Of a stretch of 64,000 nt of DNA, positions 1-11,900 are shown in pieces. Within the stretch, counting starts at the first letter, position 1. Every line of letters begins with the position of its first letter. Both the position numbers and the translations under genes were made by a program. The stretch comes from Anarhynchus alexandrinus (taxonomy: Eukaryota; Chordata; Aves; Charadriiformes; Charadriidae), in NCBI GenBank assembly GCA_008711295.1, contig VUYV01000404.1, positions 546,272-610,271 of the forward strand, given 5' to 3'. Below the pieces are notes generated by a model that saw only the letters and a program-made list of their open reading frames with translations, made no database searches and was not told the origin of the DNA.

Positions 1-1798
1 TTTTAGGCAGAGGTTTAAGGGCACCTGTATGGAAATACGCTAGATTTTATTTCACACGCTCAGTCTGATGACAAAATCAACTGAGGTCAAGAAGAGTTCT
101 TTCATTCATACTAAAAAAAGTTTATTTTAACTAAAATGGGTCTTTAGAAGAGAATCAAAGTCACCGCTCCTGTAATTAAACACAGAAAGAGATGATAAAA
201 ACTATCAGCAGAGTAAATCCTACTGATTAGTCACCATTTCTCATTGTTTCTGAAAGACTGAAATAACAGCAATAGTTTTTCCCGCAAAAGTGAGGATAAC
301 TATCAATTGATTTTACAGTGCTTTGAAAATGTAAATATAGGTAAGTAAATTGTGAAAGAAACAGATGATTTTACTCCATTGCCCAAGGAATTACCCCTTC
401 TCCCTGAAAAAACCCTAAACCAAAAAATAACATGGATCCTTTTCACTAAGCAGATGCCCATGCATTCATCATCTACTGGACAAATGTGGAGATGGAGGGA
501 GAAGAAGAATTTGAGGAATTTTGGGAAGTTGGGAAAATAAAGTATTCCATAAATATTATCCTTTTATTTTTCTGTGTGGCTGATGGCAGAGCTATTTTAC
601 ACAGTAAGAATCGTTATTCCTTCCTGTAGTCAAGCTTCATATTGCCCAGAACGCAATCAAGTTGAGATCTTATAGACTGAAAAAGTACTAAGACATCTCT
701 TGGGGAACATAAACTGAAAGTTATGAAGAAAGAGAAAATATGTAGGGTAGATCCTTCACAAGGACAGACTAAAGAAATAACCAGATGCATAATATCTTGG
801 GGGGGGGAGGGGGGGAAGAAAAAATAAAGCTTTCTGAAATGGATCTAAAGTCCAAGGTTAGTGAAAATACTACAGTGAAACCATGCACCCCAAGAATGAG
901 ATTTCTGATGGAACCTGTTCCTTCCCTTAAAATGTATTTAAAATTCAAACTTGATTCTTTATTCCAACAATGATTTTACGGAGAATATTTTCATCAGTTC
1001 ATGGTTTCTGTACTGCCATCTTCCTGTTTTGATCTCCAGAAATTCCCTTTTATATACAATGAAAATTATCCTGTTCAAGCAGAAATCATAAGGACTGATA
1101 TTTTCAAATATGTCAAATAAACTTAACTGCTTTTCTTCTCACAGTGTATTCTACACTACTGGGAAGCGTGTGCAAGAATTCTTTCTTCCACTTCAGCCAT
1201 GTAGAACCTTTACTGCCAATTTAACAATTTTCTATCTAAGAAGTACCCTTGCTTTAGCTGACATTCTGTTCCTGGGTTTGTGGCAAGCTCTTTGTAAACA
1301 CATAAATAAATGGACAACCAATTTGGCATCCACAGTGAAAACCCTTCTTAAAAATCAGTTTTGCTACAGAAATACTCCACAGAGGTACACAGCTGGTGTC
1401 TCATGATTGCTCATTCTTAGAGCATTCGTGAATGTCTTTGTTGCTTTATGTTTTCTGTTTTTCTTTTTAAACTATATATGGTTTAAAGTAAAGAAAAAAC
1501 TATCTTTTTTATGTCTAGCATAGCTGCAAACAGCTTGTGATGAGGACTCCTACAGCAATAACAAATACTAAATAATATCCTTGAATCCAAACATCAATAT
1601 ACAAGCAGAGTTTATTTATTTCATGCCTGTAAGGTAGATACTTTTGGTTCCATGGACAGCGCATGTTGGAAGATACTAAAATAATAATAATTTTAAAAAA
1701 AATGTTGCACAGCACAGAGCTTCACATGTATGTAGTTGCTTTTGCTATCCTTGCCATAGGCCAATTCAGAAGAAACTCCTTTCCAGTGATGCACTGAA
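1..1798. other. AT-rich non-coding DNA, no gene seen
   Basis: No exon, RNA gene or mobile element that I recognise. ORFs here are under 100 codons, lack recognisable domains and overlap stop-rich sequence on both strands. The only local structure is a G-run, listed separately. Most likely intergenic or intronic. Confidence 0.6.
799..815 (+). repeat. G-run with G-quadruplex potential
   Basis: Nine Gs, one A, then seven Gs. Read as four GGG tracts with loops of one to three bases, this can in principle fold as an intramolecular G-quadruplex. It stands out in AT-rich surroundings. No gene lies next to it, so a regulatory role is not supported. Confidence 0.6.
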
Positions 1799-1853
1799 TA
1801 ATGCGCAAAGTGCTCTGAGATGAAAGGTGCTATATAAATTCAAAAGCATTATG
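1799..1853 (+). mobile_element. possible ancient LINE (L2/CR1-like) 3' tail
   Basis: The stretch reads AAAGTGCTCTGAGATGAAAG followed by GTGCTATATAAATTC. This resembles the conserved tail of very old vertebrate LINEs and their dependent SINEs (form: AAAGCGCTTTGAG...GATGAAAGGCGCTATATAAAT). That tail is known to be shared across deep vertebrate LINE lineages. Only about 55 bp are recognisable and the rest of the element has decayed. A profile search against L2, CR1-L3 and MIR consensus sequences would decide it. Confidence 0.4.
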
Positions 1854-4659
1854 AAGGATTAATGCCACACGTCTTTTTAAAAGCCAAATGCTGTTACCTC
1901 TTGTCACTTGGCACATGTCATTCAAATTAACCCAGCTTTTAGCTTTTTGTGTTGCTTCTGGTCTGCTGTGGAAAACCTGTACTACAGTTCCTGACAGCTG
2001 ACTGTTTGTTGAAACACTGTAAATGAGGTCTTATATTTCATTCCCTTACCCTAAAGCAGGCTCAGCTCTACCTACAAAATTCCTGGCAGATACTGCTATA
2101 CAACCTCTTCCCAAAGGTCTTGAATGATGGAGAATTCACAGTCTCTGCAGACACAGCTTTGTTTTCTATTCCATTGCTATTACGTAAACTGAACTGTGTT
2201 TGCTGCAATATAAAGCTATTATTTGTGCTCCTAATGAAGTCCATTAAGTAGCCACAAATACTAAGTGGACAACTTGAATGATACCACTATTTCTTTCTCT
2301 AGCTTGCTGGTACTAAGATTACCTGAAAGTGCTCATCAAAGGAATTAAATACTCTGGAGTCCTGTCTTCTAAATGAAGATCCATTTTACAGGTTATCAAC
2401 ACCCTCTATAAATAATAACACAGGATTTTCAAACTCTGGAGACCTCTCTCTTTGTGTTTCTTGTTTGCCAAAGGTGAGGACTGCCTTTTTATTGCTTCTT
2501 TGAAACAAGTGGTAACACTTGTTGGTTTACAGAGTTGCCACACCCAAGAGAAATATCATATTGTTCTCCAATTACCTTAAATCACAACTGGCATTTGTCC
2601 GTGAAGAATATATCCAGACTTTACATACTTTACTAATGCATTAGGAACATACACAGTGAAAAAAATCCAAACCAGTGGAGCTTATGAATGGTTCCTCATG
2701 AGCCCAGGCATACCTATGACACCTAGCAACTCTGGCGCTCGTGGTGAATGACCACCAACTTCTTCCTCCTAGCCGCCACCCCACAGGAACCTATTGCCTG
2801 GTACTGTCCAGCTGTGAGCCCAAATTCCTCTTGCTTGCCCACGCATCAGGGAAGCAGCAGACACCACTGGCTCCCGCTCTGCGCATGAGCAGCAGCCCAG
2901 AGGTGACAGTCAGGGGTCCAGGTGAGCTTTCCAGGGCTGTTTCCTCCCTGCACACACCACCTACAGGATTAGCAGGATCTTGTCACTAGGTCCATTCAGA
3001 TCCAGAATTGATTGCCCTCCAGTAATAGCAAGCCAAAGGCTTTAGAAAAGGAGAGGGTGAGAAATGGGGAGAGGAGGAAAGAGACCACGTGTCTTTTGCT
3101 GATAAGTTTGTGGGTGTTTAAGACCTTAGAAAGATTTACAAGCTTCGGATAGTACTTTAGGGACAAGTATTTTTTTTTTTGTTTTTCTATTTTTTTTGTT
3201 TGTTTTTATTCAGAAGAATGCTTTCTTATTTGTAATATAATACCATGTGTTGCAGAAAATGCTGAAGGGTTAACTGTAGAGAATCTTCTTCCCTTCTAGT
3301 TATTTTTAAATATCAATAAATATTTTATGCCCCATATAAGTTAGTCAGTAGCACTTTTCAAACCACTTTGAAATTAATGGGCATTTAAGTTACTTAGTTG
3401 CTTTTTTTTAACCAAGGTTTAATTTAACCCTTTCTTTTGGCAGGGGATAAAGCCCCTGAATTAAAAGATTCAGATTGGGAAGGTTACACTGTCTTTAATC
3501 AGTAAGGCTGAAAAAAATTAACATCCCAAAATTGAGATATTACTTATATCAGAGAAATCAAACCTCAAAGAGGAAAAATAATGATCCAGGTGACAACATT
3601 GGAAAGTTACCTAATTTTATGTTGTAGATGGCCAGCTTGTGAAGATAATTGTAGACACTGAGAAAGCAGAAAAAAAATAATCTGGTAGCAGTGCTTTAAT
3701 TCCTTAAAAATGTCATCTTGAGACATCATGAAGAAAAATACTTCAGTATGTGGCTTATGTTTAATTAGCATTTTTAATTCATAGAGTTAGCTATATAGTA
3801 CATATATGTGTGTGTACGCGTGCATGCATAAAAAAATGCTCAGATAGGTAGTTATGTTATTACTAGTTGTGCTATTATTGATGTAACTAAAATTTGAATA
3901 TTTGTTAATGGAACATTAACAGAGAGAAATATAATACTTAATAGGCAGGAAATCAGTGTGTCAGAGCCTAATACTCTCTGACCAGGTTCTTTTAGGTATT
4001 CCATGAGTGGAGGGTGTAACCTTTAATATCAAATTTACTTGTCTGAAGACAGTTAATGTTACATGGGACTTCTGACTTGGCAGAGTGATACAAAATATAC
4101 TGAAAACATAATACAAATATAACTTACGCCTGGCAAAAAATAGCAATTGCAGTACGTGGTTCAATCACAATACCAATGTGGTCCCCATTACCGGTCTCTA
4201 TAATGTGCTCACTGTCACAATGCTGGGTGTCCCCAGTCGCTGGGAAGGAAAATGTGGGCTGAAGCCAGCTCATGTCCATTGCTTTCTTTTAAATATTTTT
4301 GTTAGTTATTTACTTTCTATACTCTATGGTGGGCTGAACCACATATTCACTTCCCCCACGCTGATCTGGGGAATTTGGGCTCGCAGCTGGACAGTACCAG
4401 GCAATAGGCTCTTTTTTCAACTCAAGAAGATATTCACAGTCCTTTAGTGAACTCAGGGAGAAACGTTTACACCACCAGTTGTTCCACTGAACCGTTGATT
4501 GCTGTTTATCTAAAACAAAGGCTTCCCTCTGGTCCCCTGCGTTGAGATACAGCCGGCTTCTGTACAACAGCTGTGGTCAGTCACAGCCTGCATTATTCAC
4601 TGAGCTTCATGGGCACATCCTCCTCACCCATCTCCTCTGAGCCTTCTTCCATTGTAAGG
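1854..4659. other. non-coding DNA with a GC-rich patch
   Basis: No gene supported. Positions about 2690-2990 are clearly richer in G and C than the flanks and hold an 82-codon frame with no recognisable domain. A T-rich stretch lies near 3170-3210 and an alternating purine-pyrimidine tract at 3798-3830. The rest is unremarkable AT-rich sequence. Confidence 0.5.
3798..3830. repeat. 33-bp alternating purine-pyrimidine tract
   Basis: Every base from 3798 to 3830 alternates purine and pyrimidine, passing through a TG run into a central ACGCGTGCATGCAT segment. Such tracts are the classic sequence type for left-handed Z-DNA under negative supercoiling, most favourably in the central CG/TG part. 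It may simply be a degraded TG microsatellite. Confidence 0.65.
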
Positions 4660-5462
4660 TGTCCTGGTTTGAGATAGAACAGAATCAGTTTTCTTTTCAG
4701 CAATTTTATTTTTCTGTTAAGTCTCTTCTAACTCACTGTACTCTCTGAAATTAATGGTATGTTTTCGTGACAGTGTCAGCTTCCGTAGTGATAATGCCTG
4801 ATGTTCATAGATGATGCCAAGGAAAGGTATGCAGAGAAGCTCTTGCTTATACTTATTGCTATAACACCCAAGAGCAGATAACTTGGTTATTTGCCCCGTT
4901 GGAGGGTCGGAAGCAGAAAAGCATAGAGGGGTCCTATCTGTGGGGAGGAGCGGACAGGACAGGTGACCCAAAACTGACCAATAGAGTATTCCATCCCATC
5001 TGCCTCATGCTTGGTATAAAATCTGAGGGATCAAAGGATCAGCCCTCTTTCTTCATTGGCCAGAATCCGAGGAGGACTCTGTCTGTTCATCTGCCTTTGA
5101 TCCCAAACCATGACATGTGCGTTCCTGAATCCAATGTGGAATCCAGTTCCCGTCCATCACTAAGTCCAGTCTGGGACTTTCCCAGTGCCTGCCGGTGATG
5201 TGATTGTCATCCTGGAAGCTTGATATTGGTTTTGTACGTATTTGTATATATTGTATATATTTCATTATATGATTCTTATTAATTTTATCATCTTTTTATT
5301 GTTAATAGTTTTAGTTCCATATTTCATTAAAGCAGTTTAGTTTCTTTTCAACCCGTAAGTCTCTCTCCCTTATTTTCCCTCCCTTCTCTTCTGGGAAGGG
5401 AGAGAGGTTAAAAGAGAACATTTGTCGTTTGTTTAGTGGCCAGCCCAGCCTAAAACATGACA
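4660..5462 (+). mobile_element. solo LTR, family A copy 1 (ERV, probably ERVL-like)
   Basis: An 803-bp LTR that starts TGTCCTGGTTTGAG and ends ATGACA, so it has the TG...CA termini of retroviral LTRs. It aligns along its length with two other copies in this window (19462 and 59648). Internal signals in sense order are a TATAAAA box at 5015 and an ATTAAA polyadenylation-like signal at 5326, followed by the pyrimidine-rich U5-like part. The flanking 5 bp are TAAGG on the left (4655-4659) and TAGGG on the right (5463-5467), a target-site duplication with one mismatch. No internal gag, pol or env sequence adjoins it, so it is best read as a solo LTR left by LTR-LTR recombination. A 5-bp duplication fits class III (ERVL) elements. 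An open frame crosses its middle (4899-5198) but the matching start codon is lost in this copy. Confidence 0.85.
5015..5021 (+). promoter_or_regulatory. LTR TATA box
   Basis: TATAAAA within the family A LTR, at the position expected for a U3 promoter, ahead of the ATTAAA signal at 5326. The same element is intact in copy 2 (19805) and altered to GATAAAA in copy 3 (59992). Whether it still drives transcription cannot be seen from sequence. Confidence 0.6.
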
Positions 5463-8400
5463 TAGGGATTTATTGGTCATTGACACATTGACATAAAGGA
5501 TCCTATTCATTAACAATATTTTTGACTCTGCAAATCAAACATCCCAAATTTCTCCACATGTATTCTTGCTTCTGAATTTAATATTTTTGGCTTACAGAAA
5601 AGCAAGAAGTTGATCAAATGGTTCAGGGTAAAAATCAGAAATGCTTTGAGAAAAGATGATCGACATCACTAAACTGCTTTGTCACGTTTTCATTAATATC
5701 CTACTTAAATGCTGAGTTGGTCTAGAACTTTACCTTTATTTTATCTATTAGTTCCAGAATTTTTTTTTCCACTGCTGTTTACATAACAGTCATGTTACTA
5801 AGAGCCAAATTCTAAGGTTTTAATGTACTTTTTGAAAAGGATTGACTAGGAAATCTCTATAAAAGCTGTGAGACACATCTTGCTTTCTGTGATTGGTAAC
5901 TTATCCTTTAGTAATATCACCAGTACAGTTAAAAGTACATTGAACATTCACAAAGGGTGGATTTTACCCTTGTACTGAAAGTCAATATCAGAACCAATGT
6001 GCTACTGCAAGCCTGTTTAATTCCAAGGCTCTGAGGATAATGTCTAGATGACTGTCGTAGAATATCAAAGGTCAACTCAATCTAGTATTCCCTTTATGAA
6101 AAAGAGCTTTCCCTCTCTCATTCACCAACCATGAATTTTTCAAACAAATTTTGTCTTTTTTGTTCCTTAGCCTGTCTTATTCATCCCATAAATCCTAACA
6201 GTCAGAAATCTATGTTCATGTCTTGAAACTGGAGGTTTCATGTTAAGGACATCGACAAATAATTTGTCGCATTGTTTACATCATCTGAAACTGGCCTAAA
6301 TGCAGACATGTATAAACATAGGTACATAAAACATGTAAGCATTGAGTAGAAGTACGTTAGGAGTAAAAAACATAAAGACAAGTTCAGTCTGGAGAGTGTA
6401 ATTTCTCAACAATTAGGTAGTGCCAGAACTGGCCTATGTTTAAATATCTTTTTATCTGTAATTGCTGTTCTTTACCCTTGCACTTGACAAATATCCAGTC
6501 AATGTATGAGTAAGTTCTGTCCAGATATCATTAAAACACATTTGAAATACCTTAAAGAAATTAACTTTATTTCTTTTATTCCCACAGTTCAGCAGTTGCT
6601 TTGGCTGCGTGCACCTCTCCTTACCCCTGCCCCAAATCCATGTCACTCTGTCAGATCTGAGACAAAGAAAGTGAGAAACATATCTAAATACGTGGATGTC
6701 GAGGGAGTGATTTACCTAGCAACAGTAACTATGTGAAAGTTTTTCAGAAATGTCTGCCTGTGCATGTGACGGTACCTTAATGGCTTGGATTTTAGAGGAT
6801 TCAAGAAATGGCTGGGAGGATTCTAGGCAGGCAAAGCACCAAACGACATGCAGTGCACATACATTCTGGGAAATATAATGCCATCAGTGCACAAGGGAGT
6901 TTATGCACATCTTTTCTATTAATACTGTAAGGATTTTTGCTCATAAATCGATAGTTAGAAAACATTATTTTACCCTGTGCTACATTAGATATAACAAATA
7001 TGTGAACAGAGGAAACATGTCAGGATAAATATTTCTGAGTTGTAATAGCCATCATTTTTTAAAAGCAATCCACCGCATAAAGAATTATCTGAAGTGTTAC
7101 GACAATAACCCTGAGACCAAGGAGAGGCAAAAAGCTGAGATGGCACTGTGATATATAACTATCTGTTGCTGTGTCAGTAATGGAAACTGCTGAGAGGTGA
7201 CCCAGGGGATCAAACCCGATGTACACAGTGAACAGCTTTGTCTTAGGCAACTGCATTTGATAGATCCTACTGAACGAAAACTGTGTTCACATCAATTCGG
7301 CATTGTAACAGGTGAGCATAGGTTAAACTAATGTAAATCCAGAATAATCCAATAGCGGACTTAATCAAAGACACTGTACATAAGGACCCACACTATTTGA
7401 ATTCAATGTATGATCTAAAGCAGAATTTCCAGGTGAGATCATAGCTCTCCAAAAAACATACCTTTTCTGTTCCACCCTATCTCTCCTCTTCCCACAGATA
7501 CTTGCCCTCCATTCATGTAAATTCAGTGTCTTTCAGAGAGATACTGTAACCTGAGTCATCAGGCCTTTGACATAGACACCCTGTGGTGAGCCCTCAGTGA
7601 AGACTGCAAAGGTTAAACTCAGAAAAATCTGCTTTTATTATAGAAAAGTAATTAACTTTTTAAATAGAGAAAGTGCAAATTAGGTCAGATTGAACAGAAA
7701 TAAAGAAGGGTTTGCAGCTAACCCTGCCCATCATGTCTTTGCTCCAGGGTGTGGTTTTAGGCAACTTTTAATCATCTTCCTGTAGCAAACTTAGCATGTG
7801 CCAGATCGGTCCTTCAGTCATCTCTGAGGGCTATCAGGCTACTTGCTGCTCCTCTGAGGAGGATCCTCCTTCTCTCCTTTCCCTGCTGCATTCTGCAGAC
7901 CCTAAAACTTTTGCTCCCAATGAACAAACTCAATTGGTCCCCAGGGACTGTCACTGTCCTTCAGGAGTCTTCCTCTGACCCAGTCTTCCAGAAACTCACA
8001 GCTGAGAACAAACAACACAAAACATAGAGTTCATCACACGGGTGATCATAGCAATATTTTCTTTGCCTCTTCTTATAAGATACCATTTCTTCTTCTCTCA
8101 ATATTTCTTCTGTCTTTTCCTCTTCTATACCTCTGAGGTATTCTTCAACCTGGCTTATCAAAACCATTCTTACATCTCTGCCTTTCCTGCACTGTATTTC
8201 TTCAACTTTGAATCTTTTGCACTGTTTCATTTCCCCCTCTTTCCTAACAATGATTCTGACAACTCATCTTTCCCCTTCCCAACTCTTCATGTCTGAAAAG
8301 GTATTGTGAATGCAATATCTCTACCTCAACCAGTTTCTTCTTTCATACCATGTGATCTGGAGTAATCTCTTTTTTCTCCTTCAGCTCATCTTCCCACATG

Positions 8401-8945
8401 AGCAGTCACTTCCTCTTTTTTTTTTTTCCTACTCTTCCACTGATTTTCAAAAGGGCAGAGCATTGTAACATTAAAATGATGGTATCAGGATGGACAGATG
8501 TGTCTCCACTCATTTACAAGTGATTGGAGAATTTGTATTTCTCACAGTTGTCAAATGTATTCACTACAGATTAAGAGAATGTCAGGAAAGAGAGACCAAC
8601 ATCATATAGTAGGAAGCACTACCAAACAAAAAAATGCTGAAAACCGAACCAAAAGTATTTCCCTAAGTTTGACTGAACTCATGCAGTCAGCAAAATTCTA
8701 CTGACAGATCCAGTAGCCTTGCTATTCTGTTCAATTCTTGCTGAAGAAACATTTGTAACTATGCAAAGCATAGTTAAAGCACTATTAAAGCACCCCAGGT
8801 TTTTACTTTCTAGAGAACTGGTAACTTTTAAAATTCTACTTTACAAACTGTAGCTAAGGTGCTGTGATTCTTGTTCTTTGGACATTGACTTCTTTTCTTT
8901 CCTTGTCCCCTCCTAAACATTTTGCTTATTTAGTTGCCGTATATA

Positions 8946-8969
8946 TATGTGGCTGGTTCTAGCCACATA
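8946..8969. other. perfect 9-bp inverted repeat (hairpin)
   Basis: TATGTGGCT and AGCCACATA are exact reverse complements separated by the six bases GGTTCT. The arm does not extend outward, since the next pair is A against C. The stem is too short for a microRNA precursor and no T-run follows. It could be a protein-binding palindrome or chance. Confidence 0.6.
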
Positions 8970-11900
8970 CTTGCTACCATCATTTGTTTCATTAGTAAGA
9001 AGCAGCAAGTGGGCATAAATGAGGTCTGTGTTACATGCTAAGAGATCTGTGATCGAATAGTCTCAATGTAGTCTAGCCTTAACACTCTGAAGCTGTGCTC
9101 TCTTTTTCCTTTTCCTGCTATCATAATCTGTACTAAGGTACAGAGGTTAAGTACTAGTTTGACATGGTTGTTGGGCTTGTATCTGAATAACACCTCCTCC
9201 TCTTCTGTTTCTCACACCAGACTAATTAAATCCTGGCTTTTCTCTATATCTAAACCAAGAAAATCACACATAATCTCCACTGTTGTTCCTTTAACTGACA
9301 AGTGCCTTGACTGGAGGTCAATAAGGTCACATTACGTTCTAGAAAAAAGGGTCGAAACAAAAAAGTCTATGAAAAAAATTTCAAAAATGTAAGCTAGTAC
9401 GGTTTTCCCTGCTAGCAGAGGATTCACCTAGTAAATACTGATCTTTTGGGAAAGTACATGTGTAATGCCTACTTTCCTTATAGTGAGGAAGGCAGAAGGA
9501 GAGGCAGCCACTGTTTCTATGAGCTTGGTCCTCCCACTGTTTAGACAAGCTTCCTGCCAGAATAGAGAATTACCTGCTTTGGTTGAGAAAGATTCAAATT
9601 TCAAACTGCTACCAGCACAGAAAATAACAGCCGCTGATGACATGCATCTCCACTGAGCTGTGTGTTCATGGGCAGCATGAAGAGTCAGTTTTCATGAATT
9701 CCCAGATCTTGAAAGGCATGGTACACGAGTTGTGCAAAGATGAATGGGAAAGCTGTTTATGCAATACTATTCCTGGGTTACAGGTTAGACACCATGAATA
9801 AGGGTATTCTGTATTCTCTGTGGACCTTCTTATAACGGTACAAGTGTTCGTTAAAAAAAAAAATAAATGCAAAAGTTGACAGTTAAAAAAACAACTACAG
9901 CACTGTAATTCTTCAAAGATTTATTTTCTTCATTGTCAGTGTATGCTAGCTGTGCATTTCATTTTATTTCAATTTTTTGTCAGATATTGGAAAGGACTGT
10001 AGACTGTTATATTCCCTTTCATGTACCCATCACTCAATTTATAATAAAATTCCAGTGCACATCAAAAAATACAACCTGTTAAAGAAATTTGTTGTGACAG
10101 ATTTAAACTGTATGAAATTTTACAGTATTTGTAAAACTCTTAAATTGATGTATTTCATTTCCAGTAAAATGACTTCTTTCCAAAGTACAGTGAATGTCCT
10201 ATACATCCCATCAATACTGTACAGGGTGTGTTTACAAAAGTATCTGGGCAAACAACAGAGCATAAACTCTTACAAAAAGGACATTTTAAAAACTGGCATA
10301 GCATTTATGACACAAATTTGTTGCATTGCCAAATGGCTCTTTTCATGATTGGTTACCAATTTTATATACGCATTCATGTGATTTAGTAGGGTTTAATGTA
10401 CGTTGGTAGCTTTTAGTGATTATACTTTCCAAGAAAAAATATTTTGGTTCAGTGATTAAAATGAGGCCTACGTGTATTTTCTATTAAATTTATTATGCCA
10501 GCTTATCTTTTAAAAGTATGTTACAGACATGCTTCCTGGTTGAGATCTGCTTCATATTGCCAGGTTAGAAACCACAAAACCCAGTAGAGGGGGTTAAGAT
10601 CCGCCCACTGCTGCACAGAAAAACCCAACTGTTTGCTAAGATTTAATTGCTGCAATAGGAGTCAGCTATAACTTCAGCATTAGTAATTGAGGCAGTTTGA
10701 GAAGTTACCCCCTCCTGTGAGAAGAATTGTGGTGAGGGTATTTTGCTTCTAGTGAGTTACTGTGTTGTGATGTAATATGAGAAACAACATAGTTCTTTTA
10801 TATAAGTATCAGTCCTTTTTATTAGCATGATACAGCTGGTTTGATAAGCCTCTGTGTATTACTTATAAGAACAAATTTTACTGCTACATATACAGAAAGA
10901 CCTGAATGGCAACATTTCACCTCATTCTTACATGGACTGGTAAACCTAATTACAAGAATTTCTCTCTTATCATGCTGTATGCATTCCTCTGTGGGGCTTA
11001 CAATTCTCCAACAGTCTTATTTATATTAAAGCTTTCATATAGTCAGCCTCATTACGGAACATTCTTTTAACATTCAAATACTTTGGATGATACAGGTATT
11101 ATTCTGGAAATTCATCTAATAAAAACAATCGTCTGTGGATATAACTTCATGACAGTCTGACAATTACTTAATTGGAACAATTTTTTTGTCCCAACATGAT
11201 GTGCCATTTAAATTATTTTACCGAATTAAATTGTGAATGACTGGGGAGTGGGAAGGGTACCCTCTGTACCTCCATTTTCAAATTTCTGAATGAGAAATAA
11301 TAATGTGCAAACCCGCATGAAATGTATTGCACAGTATGTGAAACTGACAGATACATTTTTCTATCCTCCCTAATGGATTATGAAGTAGTTGACTTTTTGC
11401 CAGAATATTTCCTCATTACTTGTTCAGCTCTGAAAAAACCCTCATCATCCACCCAGTGGCTCTGCATGAATTGTCAATAGAGAAATCATCAACTAAGATG
11501 AATATGAGGCATGGAAGTTAGAGTTCTGTAAAGTCTACAAAACAGTACGTAGCTAAAAAGTCTTACTCTTTTCACTGAAATTAAAGGAAAAAGCATATAA
11601 TACAGATAATACAGGACCGGCATCCCCTGTGTTTCAGCCATGAGATGACAGTTTCAGTGCAAAGGGTTAATAAGCCTGACTGACAGCGCAGCAGAGAGAA
11701 GCCCTTGAAGTTGGCACAGCCAACTATTGGAATATTGGTGTTGGAGCATGACTTGGGTAAATGGAGTTGAAGAACAAAAAAAATAAATCACTTTGTTTAT
11801 CAGCTCATCGTTGCTGGTCTGACCCGCTGCAAAAGACACGAAAAAAACTGGGAAAGGTTGTTTCCTGTAAGCAGCTCAAGCATTGCAGCTGCTCAGGCCA

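Noticed and set aside
4717..4971. Antisense frame within the family A LTR, also present in copy 2
   Set aside because: It runs opposite to the LTR transcription sense, lacks an ATG start, and is explained by shared LTR sequence.
9977..10348. 123-codon forward frame
   Set aside because: AT-rich, no domain, no exon-like composition, and simple-sequence bias towards K, I, Y and L. A frame of this length is expected by chance in 64 kb of such DNA.
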